Below the pieces are notes generated by a model, which was not told where the DNA came from, made no database searches, and was given only the letters and a program-made list of their open reading frames with translations. Source: MKRK01 sp001896915 (lineage in GTDB: Bacteria; Bacillota; Clostridia; Oscillospirales; Acutalibacteraceae). Taken from it: a stretch of DNA of 9,730 nucleotides. The DNA lies in assembly GCA_937973935.1 (NCBI GenBank), contig CALJJF010000214.1, forward strand, positions 1 to 9,730, read 5' to 3'. A program made the translations under genes and the position numbers. This document shows, in pieces, positions 1 through 5,654 of the stretch (position 1 is the stretch's first letter; the number at the start of each line of letters is the position of its first letter).

Positions 1-1282
1 TGGCATAGACGGTTTTGGAGATGGTTTCCTTCGGGAAATAGACAAAAGCGTAATTGCCGCTGCTGTCCTTGGTTGCCGTGGTATAGTCCCCGCCGCTTCC
101 TGTGCCGTTGATGAGTCCGTTGTCCGGCACCCGGGAAAGATAGGGTCTTGACATGATGAGGTTTTTGCCGTGGATCAATTGATTTACGCCGGTTAGATTC
201 AGTTCATTATACCAATAATCGAGGGGATCTGCCACCGGTGTTCTGCCCGGTGCATACATCTGCCAGATGGACTGACAGCCGTAAGTATAACCTGCAGCGC
301 CTGCAAAAACAGACCAATAAAGGGATTTCCTAACATCATAGGCACCAAAATATCCATTGGAAGGATTCCAGTTGATGGGATGGTTTTCATAGTTCGGTTC
401 GGTGTTGATCACCGGCTTTGTCGGTATCTTTGTATAATCCGATTGGGCAAAGGAATAAATGCTGTTTAAGTTTGTCGCACCATGTCCCGATTGATAGGAG
501 TTAAAGTCCAGCCAGGCACTGTTCTGGAAGGATTCCGAGGACGAGCGTCCTCCCATGGCGTGGTAGGTCATGGTTGTGGTGCTGTAATCGGCGTAACCGT
601 CACGGCTGTTCACTCCGTTTGTGCCGTCGGCAATGCCCTCTGCCATTGCATTCCAGATATATTCGTTGTTGGGTCCCCGGTCGCCGCCCAGTGTCCAGAT
701 GATATTCTTTTTGGTTTTATATCTGTCACCCAAAAAACGTCCGTAGGAATAGGCTCTCACTTCGCTGGTGAATACCACAGGACCAACTCCCCATTGCAGG
801 TCCACTTTATCTCCCCAGGTGGGAAGAAGTGCCATATACAGTCCCAGCTCCTCTGCCTTGTTGATGATATAATCGCAATGATCCCAATAATCATTGTCCG
901 CACCTGCCACGACAGCCGGTGTCTCGGGATTGTTGTTGGTCAATGGCTTGTATCCATATGCATTTGCCGTGTTGAGTCCGTCCATTTCTGCCAACAACAC
1001 CGCCTGGATCGTATTAAATCCTTTGGTTGCACGGTTGGTGAGATAAGTATCTGCATCCCCTTTGTTTGATCTGTGAAACAGCTCCCAGGCTGTGTCCGCC
1101 AGATAAAAAAAAGGATTGCCGTCTTGTGTGACCATGAACCGGTTGTTTCCGGATATGACAGCTTTTTGTGTGACAGCCGCCGATGCGTTGAAGGGGATTG
1201 CGATGGCTATTGTAAGTAATAATGCAAATGATAGGACAATACACATTGCTCGTTTGGTTCTACGCGAATAGATAATCATCAT
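1..1282 (-). CDS. Secreted glycoside hydrolase, DUF4038/apiosidase-like (GH140-type), partial (3' end outside window)
   Basis: The reading frame is open from an ATG at 1282 to the window edge, giving 427 complete codons of the N-terminal part. The start has tandem ATGs (1282 and 1279) behind the Shine-Dalgarno AAGGAG, at 5 or 8 nt, so either could be used. Residues 1-36 are a classical signal peptide: basic SRRTKR, a hydrophobic core, then an ASA cleavage-like motif. The mature part carries the family signature ADTAWELFHR (62-71), the LLPTWGDK motif, LGGDR with Asp201, and NTEPNYE with Glu295. By analogy with GH140 apiosidases, Asp201 and Glu295 are the likely catalytic pair. Known members of the family act on plant cell-wall glycans such as apiose-containing pectin, but the substrate here is not shown. 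It is about 90% identical in the mature region to the downstream-encoded full paralogue, with no indel between them. Whether it also ends in a dockerin cannot be seen. It follows the LacI-family gene by 151 bp on the same strand, so readthrough is possible. Confidence 0.88.
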   Translation of the reverse strand, partial: MMIIYSRRTKRAMCIVLSFALLLTIAIAIPFNASAAVTQKAVISGNNRFMVTQDGNPFFYLADTAWELFHRSNKGDADTYLTNRATKGFNTIQAVLLAEMDGLNTANAYGYKPLTNNNPETPAVVAGADNDYWDHCDYIINKAEELGLYMALLPTWGDKVDLQWGVGPVVFTSEVRAYSYGRFLGDRYKTKKNIIWTLGGDRGPNNEYIWNAMAEGIADGTNGVNSRDGYADYSTTTMTYHAMGGRSSSESFQNSAWLDFNSYQSGHGATNLNSIYSFAQSDYTKIPTKPVINTEPNYENHPINWNPSNGYFGAYDVRKSLYWSVFAGAAGYTYGCQSIWQMYAPGRTPVADPLDYWYNELNLTGVNQLIHGKNLIMSRPYLSRVPDNGLINGTGSGGDYTTATKDSSGNYAFVYFPKETISKTVYA

Positions 1283-1368
1283 TTCTTCTCCTTCTCTTTC
1301 GTGTTGTCTTCCCTTTAAAAAATGCCAAACCTCCGTGTTTTTTGTTGTGTGCTTTTTTCAAAAACTGA

Positions 1369-1384
1369 TTGTCTGCGTTTGCAT
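1369..1384 (-). promoter_or_regulatory. cre-like / LacI-GalR-type operator upstream of the partial hydrolase
   Basis: On the minus strand the site reads ATGCAAACGCAGACAA. It fits the relaxed CcpA cre pattern WTGNAANCGNWNNCAW at every defined position and misses the stricter WWW version at one base. It lies 87 bp upstream of the hydrolase start and just downstream of a possible -10 (1402-1407), where a bound repressor would block transcription. This suggests carbon catabolite repression, or control by another LacI-family protein with a central CG half-site. Matches of this degeneracy do occur by chance. Confidence 0.5.
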
Positions 1385-1401
1385 TTTTCAAGAAAAATAG
1401 T

Positions 1402-1407
1402 ATTATA
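1402..1407 (-). promoter_or_regulatory. Possible -10 element for the partial hydrolase gene
   Basis: The minus strand has a perfect TATAAT here, in the only intergenic stretch before the hydrolase gene. No good -35 lies 16-18 bp upstream, where the sequence is the GC-rich inverted repeat at 1417-1433. If the promoter is real it would need an activator or depend weakly on the -10. Transcription could instead come through from the LacI-family gene. Confidence 0.35.
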
Positions 1408-1416
1408 ATCAGCTGT

Positions 1417-1433
1417 ATACCGCCGGCTGGTAT
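1417..1433. repeat. Short GC-rich inverted repeat after the LacI-family gene
   Basis: ATACC and GGTAT flank a 7-bp GC-rich centre (GCCGGCT), directly next to the repressor's stop codon. It is a GC island in AT-rich intergenic DNA. It overlaps the place where a -35 would lie for the TATAAT at 1402-1407. It could be a regulator site or a weak stem. No T-tract follows directly, so I do not call it a terminator. Confidence 0.4.
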
Positions 1434-2432
1434 TCAGTCGATTTTTATCACACTGTTTCTTTTTATCAGTTCAACATTTGCCTCTATTTTTAATCGGATC
1501 GGATCGTCAAAATAAATTTTTTGAACCAGTCTCTTCACCGCTATGCTTCCCAACTCCTGTTTATAAACCCGCATGGTAGTAAGATTGGGCGTAATAATAT
1601 CACAAAAAGGATAGTCGTCAAAGCCCACCACGGAAATACCTCCCGGCACACTGATCCCGTTATCTTGCAGCGCTTTGATTGCACCACAGGCGATTACATC
1701 GTTACCGGCAATAAAAGCCGTGGGCAAACCAGGCTTTGGGGATAAAATTCGAAACATATCTCGATAGGCATCTTCGGTGGTAGGACCCAGCTTAAAGACA
1801 AAACCCTCGTTGACCGAAAGTTCATTCTTCTCCATAACTGAATAAAAAGCTTGTCTTCTTTCTGCAAAATTGTTTGTGAAATAGGTACAGTCAAGATAAC
1901 CGATATCTTTGTGCCCGTTTTGCATCAGATATTTGATTCCCTGTGAAAGGGCAGAATAATTATTGATTAAAACATAATCCAGATTATACTCATTGAAGCA
2001 GCTGTCTAAAAATACAATTTTCTTTTTGATCCGGGAATAATACTCGATGTCCTCTGTTTCCATTTCTGTGGCAATCACCAGCCAACCGGCAGTTTTATCG
2101 GCCTCTTCCATCATGTTGAACTCTTCAAGATCCCTGGTCATATGGGATATGATCAGCTCAAAGCCGGCTTCCCTGCATTCCTTTTCTATTCCTTCAATAA
2201 TTGCTGAAAAAAACTGGGTCAGGGATATCATATATCCTTCTCGTTTGAATATCACCAGACGAATGGTTTTGTTATTCTTATGCTCGTCCGATATATATCC
2301 GTGTTTTTTTGCAATGGTAAATATTTCTGCTCTTTTTTCCTCGCTTACTCCCGGCAGATTATTGAGCGCAAACGAAACAGCAGCGGGAGAGACACCCGCA
2401 AGCTTGGCAATTTCCTTTAAGGTAATCTTCAT
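1434..2432 (-). CDS. LacI-family transcriptional repressor with unusually short hinge
   Basis: This is a 332-residue DNA-binding regulator. Residues 3-22 are the LacI helix-turn-helix (TLKEIAKLAGVSPAAVSFAL), followed by the usual third-helix region ending AKKHGY (41-46). From about residue 57 there is a periplasmic-binding-protein-like sensor domain, with GND (243-245), VGFDD (269-273) and TPNLTT (281-286) as in sugar-binding LacI members. The chosen start is the ATG at 2432, with SD AAGAGG six bases upstream; the in-frame TTG at 2438 directly abuts that SD and is unlikely. The hinge between the HTH and the sensor is about six residues shorter than the canonical one and lacks the ARxL helix. 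It lies between two secreted hydrolase genes on the same strand and shares a palindrome with one of them, so it probably senses a sugar released by these enzymes and controls the locus. The ligand cannot be told from sequence. Confidence 0.93.
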   Translation of the reverse strand: MKITLKEIAKLAGVSPAAVSFALNNLPGVSEEKRAEIFTIAKKHGYISDEHKNNKTIRLVIFKREGYMISLTQFFSAIIEGIEKECREAGFELIISHMTRDLEEFNMMEEADKTAGWLVIATEMETEDIEYYSRIKKKIVFLDSCFNEYNLDYVLINNYSALSQGIKYLMQNGHKDIGYLDCTYFTNNFAERRQAFYSVMEKNELSVNEGFVFKLGPTTEDAYRDMFRILSPKPGLPTAFIAGNDVIACGAIKALQDNGISVPGGISVVGFDDYPFCDIITPNLTTMRVYKQELGSIAVKRLVQKIYFDDPIRLKIEANVELIKRNSVIKID

Positions 2433-2442
2433 TTTCAACCTC

Positions 2443-2460
2443 TTTGTGATGTTTTACAAA
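2443..2460. promoter_or_regulatory. Palindromic operator candidate in the leader of the LacI-family gene
   Basis: TTTGTGATGTTTTACAAA is an 18-bp inverted repeat (TTTGTGA / TTTACAAA side, one mismatch in the 7-bp arms). It lies between the predicted transcription start and the start codon and overlaps the edge of the Shine-Dalgarno. A near-identical copy (16 of 18 bases) sits in the same relative place before the full hydrolase gene (5304-5321). Autoregulation by the encoded repressor is the natural inference. Confidence 0.6.
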
Positions 2461-2496
2461 TTTATATATCAATGTATAATTTGTTTGTATATTTTT

Positions 2497-2525
2497 ATTA
2501 TATTTTATCAACAAAACATTGTAAA
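2497..2525 (-). promoter_or_regulatory. Sigma-A-type promoter of the LacI-family gene
   Basis: The minus strand has -35 TTTACA (2525-2520), a 17-bp spacer and a perfect -10 TATAAT (2502-2497). The start of transcription would be near 2490, giving a leader of roughly 58 nt. AT-rich 9-bp repeats lie just upstream, as an UP element would. Confidence 0.75.
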
Positions 2526-2536
2526 CTAAAATATAA

Positions 2537-2563
2537 CTTAATTTACTTAATTTGCTTAATTTA
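2537..2563. repeat. Three tandem 9-bp AT-rich repeats
   Basis: CTTAATTTA, CTTAATTTG and CTTAATTTA follow one another without a gap. They start 12 bp upstream of the -35 of the repressor promoter. On the promoter strand they give phased A/T runs (AAATTAAG units), which may act as an UP element or bend the DNA. One further CTTAATTTT occurs upstream of the related promoter of the full hydrolase. Confidence 0.7.
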
Positions 2564-2612
2564 TTTTTTTACATAATATTTCTTATATACTGAACTCTTA
2601 CCTATTTTTGCA

Positions 2613-2656
2613 AAATTAAGACCGACACCGCTGTATGGCGGTGTCGGTCTTAATTT
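2613..2656 (-). terminator. Strong intrinsic terminator after the full hydrolase gene
   Basis: A perfect 19-bp stem (AAATTAAGACCGACACCGC with its complement) and a 6-nt loop lie 72 bp past the hydrolase stop codon. On the minus strand the stem ends in CTTAATTTTG, a short U-rich tail. The AT-rich base makes it near-symmetrical, so it could work in both directions. It separates the hydrolase transcript from the repressor transcript. Confidence 0.88.
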
Positions 2657-2727
2657 ATAACGCTATTAAGCTTTCACCTGAGTACCCCAGAATACGAACT
2701 CCACATCCTGCACAAAAAATACGGTCA

Positions 2728-5280
2728 TTATGATTGATGGATGGACTTGATTTTTAATAAGTGCTTTTTGGTTGCCAATATATCAATCACATCAACAGTG
2801 CCATCCGGACATCTGTCAGCATTGCCTGCAAGCAGACCGCTTCCCGTCAGTGATTTAAGGGAAAGAACATGCTTCTTCATTTTCAACAGGTCTATGACTG
2901 TTATTAAGCCGTCACCATCTGTGTCACCGTATAGAATCACCGTGAATTGTTCTGTGAGACTGCCGTTTACCGACAGCTTAACCATCGCCCCTGTTCCGAT
3001 CCGGGCAGATGTGATGGTTTTACCACCTGTATCCGTAATCATAAAGCTGACAGACGGTTGTGCCCCAAAGGAACTCGTAAATCCACTGACAGTGTTATTC
3101 CTATGATCAAGCCCCCATAGGTAACCATTTCCTGTGAGATAGGGGTTTGTGTAGGGCGTAGCTGTTGTTGTGACGACAGATGTAGTCGACTGGGTGGTTA
3201 TCGTTGATGTGGTCTGTGGCGGCGCAGGCGTTGTCGGGGTGGTTGTGGATGCGGTCATCCTATCCGTCGCATAAATAGACAAGCCGCATAACAGAGGATC
3301 CCCTTTTATTCTGACCAAATCAATGTTCAATAATCCGTCAGTAATTGTTACAGTGTAGGGTCCATACTTCGTCCAAGTGCCCAGCGCCATTTCGCCAACG
3401 CCGACGGCTTTGGTTACGCCCTCCATCACTACATCATATTTTCGGAAATTGCTTGTATAGTTCTCCACTGCCCATAGGTAAACCTGATAGGTTCCGTTTG
3501 ACAGCGACTGGGATACCTTCAGGTCTGCGCCACCTTTGTATAACACAGAATTCAGCATATCCTGATATTCGGAATCGGGCGGAGCAGGACTCCAGGCTTC
3601 TGCGTCAAATCCTGCGGATGCACCACCGTCGGAAAATCCGGAATTGATCGCCGATGGATAGGACTGCCATGCATTCCCTTCAATGGTAACAGAACCGCCA
3701 TTACAGTTGATTCCTTTTACAAAACCGTTTTGCCCTATTGTGGTTGTCGTCGTCGGAGTGGTTTCCCCTTCTTTTGTGGTGGGGTTCACAGCAACACCCG
3801 TTCCGGGGGTCAAATAATCCATAGCAGCATTGTCAAGCACCAAAATCCAATCGAGGGATGCATTGGCGCCGGGCGGATCAAAGGTCATATTTTGCTTGGG
3901 AAAGGTGGAAAAGGGAGCGGTAGTCTGATTACCGTTTTGGTCATAGCATTTTCCGTCCCTAGGACTATACCACCATGCATTGATCGTGCCTCCTGCCAGA
4001 TTGGTTGTATATATGGTTTTGGATATGGTTTCCTTCGGGAAGTAGATAAAGGCATAATTCCCGCCGCTGTCTCTGGTGGCAGTGATATAATCTCCGCCGC
4101 TGCCTGTGCCGGCGATCATGCTATTATCGGGTACCCGGGAAAAATACGGTCTTGACAGCATCAGGTTTTTCCCGATGCCGGCCTGTGCGGCACCCGGCAA
4201 ATTCAGCTCGTTATACCAATAATCCTTAGGTGATGAAACGGGAGACCTGCCCGGTGCATACATCTGCCAGATGGACTGACAGCCGTAGGTATATCCTGCG
4301 CCCCCTGCAAAAACAGACCAATAAAAGGATTTTCTCACATCATAATCGTTGAAATAACCGTTGGAAGGATTCCAGTTGATGGGATGGTTTTCATAGTTCG
4401 GTTCGGTGTTGATCACCGGCTTTGTCGGTATCTTTGTATAATCCGATTGGGCAAAGGAATAAATGCTGTTTAAGTTTGTCGCACCATGTCCCGATTGATA
4501 GGAGTTAAAGTCCAGCCAGGCACTGTTCTGGAAGGATTCCGAGGACGAGCGTCCTCCCATGGCGTGGTAGGTCATGGTTGTGGTGCTGTAATCGGCGTAA
4601 CCGTCACGGCTGTTCACTCCGTTTGTGCCGTCGGCAATGCCCTCTGCCATTGCGTTCCAAACCCATTCCGCATTGGGTCCCCGGTCGCCGCCCAGTGTCC
4701 AGATGATGTTCTTTTGGGTTTTGTATCTATCCCCCACGAAGCGTCCATAGGAATAAGCTCTTGCTTCGCTGGTGAAGACCACAGGACCAACTCCCCATAA
4801 CAGATCCACCTTATCCCCCCAGGTGGGAAGAAGCGCCAAATACAGTCCAAGCTCATCGGCTTTGTTCACGATATAATCGCAGTGATCCCAGTAATCGTTG
4901 TCTGCACCTGCCACGACAGCCGGTGTCTCGGGATTGTTGTTGGTCAATGGCTTGTATCCATATGCATTTGCCGTGTTGAGTCCGTCCATTTCTGCCAACA
5001 ACACCGCCTGGATCGTATTAAATCCTTTGGTTGCACGGTTGGTGAGATAAGTATCTGCATCCCCTTTGTTTGATCTGTGAAACAGCTCCCAGGCTGTGTC
5101 CGCCAGATAAAAAAAAGGTTCTCCGTCCTGTGTTGTCAAAAATCGTTTGTTTCCCGAAACCATGGTATTTTGTGTAACCTCGGCAGATGATGAAATTGGA
5201 AATGCACACGCCAGAACGGAAAAAACCAAGCCAAGACAAACTGCAATCCCAATACTCATTTTAACCCTTTTTGAAATCAT
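2728..5280 (-). CDS. Secreted modular glycoside hydrolase, DUF4038/apiosidase-like (GH140-type), with C-terminal dockerin
   Basis: An 850-residue extracellular enzyme. Residues 1-33 are a signal peptide (SSA|E cleavage likely; VLAC at 22-25 leaves a lipoprotein as a weak alternative). Residues 40-385 are the DUF4038 catalytic domain: ADTAWELFHR (60-69), LLPTWGDK (150-157), Asp199 in LGGDR and Glu293 in NTEPNYE, the last two being probable acid/base and nucleophile by analogy with GH140. Residues 388-490 match the collagen-binding-like domain (PF12904 type) that usually follows. After a Thr-rich linker (500-515), residues 519-670 look malectin- or carbohydrate-binding-like. A second Thr/Ser/Pro linker (675-709) leads to a pre-dockerin module (712-783) and a dockerin with two Ca-loops (786-797 and 822-833). 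The start ATG has SD AGAGG at six bases. It has its own promoter and terminator. The likely role is plant-glycan hydrolysis in a cellulosome-type assembly; the exact substrate is unknown. Confidence 0.92.
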   Translation of the reverse strand: MISKRVKMSIGIAVCLGLVFSVLACAFPISSSAEVTQNTMVSGNKRFLTTQDGEPFFYLADTAWELFHRSNKGDADTYLTNRATKGFNTIQAVLLAEMDGLNTANAYGYKPLTNNNPETPAVVAGADNDYWDHCDYIVNKADELGLYLALLPTWGDKVDLLWGVGPVVFTSEARAYSYGRFVGDRYKTQKNIIWTLGGDRGPNAEWVWNAMAEGIADGTNGVNSRDGYADYSTTTMTYHAMGGRSSSESFQNSAWLDFNSYQSGHGATNLNSIYSFAQSDYTKIPTKPVINTEPNYENHPINWNPSNGYFNDYDVRKSFYWSVFAGGAGYTYGCQSIWQMYAPGRSPVSSPKDYWYNELNLPGAAQAGIGKNLMLSRPYFSRVPDNSMIAGTGSGGDYITATRDSGGNYAFIYFPKETISKTIYTTNLAGGTINAWWYSPRDGKCYDQNGNQTTAPFSTFPKQNMTFDPPGANASLDWILVLDNAAMDYLTPGTGVAVNPTTKEGETTPTTTTTIGQNGFVKGINCNGGSVTIEGNAWQSYPSAINSGFSDGGASAGFDAEAWSPAPPDSEYQDMLNSVLYKGGADLKVSQSLSNGTYQVYLWAVENYTSNFRKYDVVMEGVTKAVGVGEMALGTWTKYGPYTVTITDGLLNIDLVRIKGDPLLCGLSIYATDRMTASTTTPTTPAPPQTTSTITTQSTTSVVTTTATPYTNPYLTGNGYLWGLDHRNNTVSGFTSSFGAQPSVSFMITDTGGKTITSARIGTGAMVKLSVNGSLTEQFTVILYGDTDGDGLITVIDLLKMKKHVLSLKSLTGSGLLAGNADRCPDGTVDVIDILATKKHLLKIKSIHQS

Positions 5281-5303
5281 TTACATCCTCTCTTTCTTTG
5301 CCT

Positions 5304-5321
5304 TTTGTAATATTTTACAAA
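5304..5321. promoter_or_regulatory. Palindromic operator candidate in the leader of the full hydrolase gene
   Basis: TTTGTAATATTTTACAAA has perfect 7-bp inverted arms (TTTGTAA/TTACAAA on the minus strand) around a 4-bp centre. It is 36 bp downstream of the -10 and 24 bp upstream of the start codon, so a bound protein would act as a roadblock. It matches the site in front of the LacI-family gene at 16 of 18 bases. It has no central CG, unlike most LacI operators. Confidence 0.65.
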
Positions 5322-5356
5322 TTTAATCAACATTTCTGTTAATATCGTATAAATCA

Positions 5357-5386
5357 ATTATATTTCATGTCAGGTCACGTTGTAAA
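5357..5386 (-). promoter_or_regulatory. Sigma-A-type promoter of the full hydrolase gene
   Basis: The minus strand has -35 TTTACA (5386-5381), an 18-bp spacer and a perfect -10 TATAAT (5362-5357). Transcription would start near 5350, giving a leader of about 70 nt that contains the palindrome. The -35 sits in TTGTAAACTAAAAT, a 14-bp string also found at the -35 of the repressor promoter. Confidence 0.72.
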
Positions 5387-5423
5387 CTAAAATGTCACTA
5401 AACAAACTTAATTTTATTAATAA

Positions 5424-5448
5424 AAAAAGACAGCCAAGCTGTCTTTTT
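5424..5448 (-). terminator. Intrinsic terminator after the dockerin protein gene (bidirectional shape)
   Basis: AAAAAGACAGC pairs with GCTGTCTTTTT across a 3-nt loop, an 11-bp stem flanked by A and T runs on both sides. On the minus strand it ends in seven T. It would end the transcript of the gene at 6749-5655 about 207 nt past its stop and insulate the hydrolase promoter that follows. Confidence 0.88.
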
Positions 5449-5654
5449 ACCTTTTGCGTTTTATTTTTACAGGACAGGTGCTCCGATTTATTCCATTTTT
5501 ATTCAGATTACAGAATAGAAATCGTCAGGAACCTAGATAAACTCTCATGAAAATAATATTCATATAAACAGCTGCTGTCTATGTTATCCGGAGAGTTCCG
5601 TATGCTCCATAAGTTAAAACAGTTTTAAGGGAACCAGAATCCTCGTTTTTGTCA

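Larger units (their letters stand above)
5281..5654. other. Intergenic region between the dockerin protein gene and the full hydrolase gene
   Basis: This 374-bp stretch holds no gene. From the hydrolase side it contains the Shine-Dalgarno, the 18-bp palindrome, the hydrolase promoter and a bidirectional terminator (5424-5448). The remaining ~206 bp (5449-5654) would be the 3' untranslated region of the dockerin protein transcript. In it I see only a small TTAAAA-CAG-TTTTAA hairpin (5614-5628) and no credible reading frame. Confidence 0.7.

Noticed and set aside
482..1069. Long plus-strand open frames at 482-1069 and the matching 4486-4800 and 4882-5073
   Set aside because: They lie antisense inside the hydrolase coding sequence and recur only because the two paralogues share identical DNA there; no ribosome-binding site or family resemblance.
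2433..2438. TTG start for the LacI-family gene two codons upstream
   Set aside because: It directly abuts the Shine-Dalgarno, leaving no spacing; the ATG at 2432 is correctly placed.
5510..5625. Minus-strand open stretch of about 37 codons in the 3' region of the dockerin protein gene
   Set aside because: No start codon with a ribosome-binding site and no recognisable protein.
5614..5628. TTAAAA-CAG-TTTTAA hairpin just past the dockerin protein gene
   Set aside because: A six-pair all-AT stem without a T-tract; the strong hairpin at 5424-5448 is the credible terminator.
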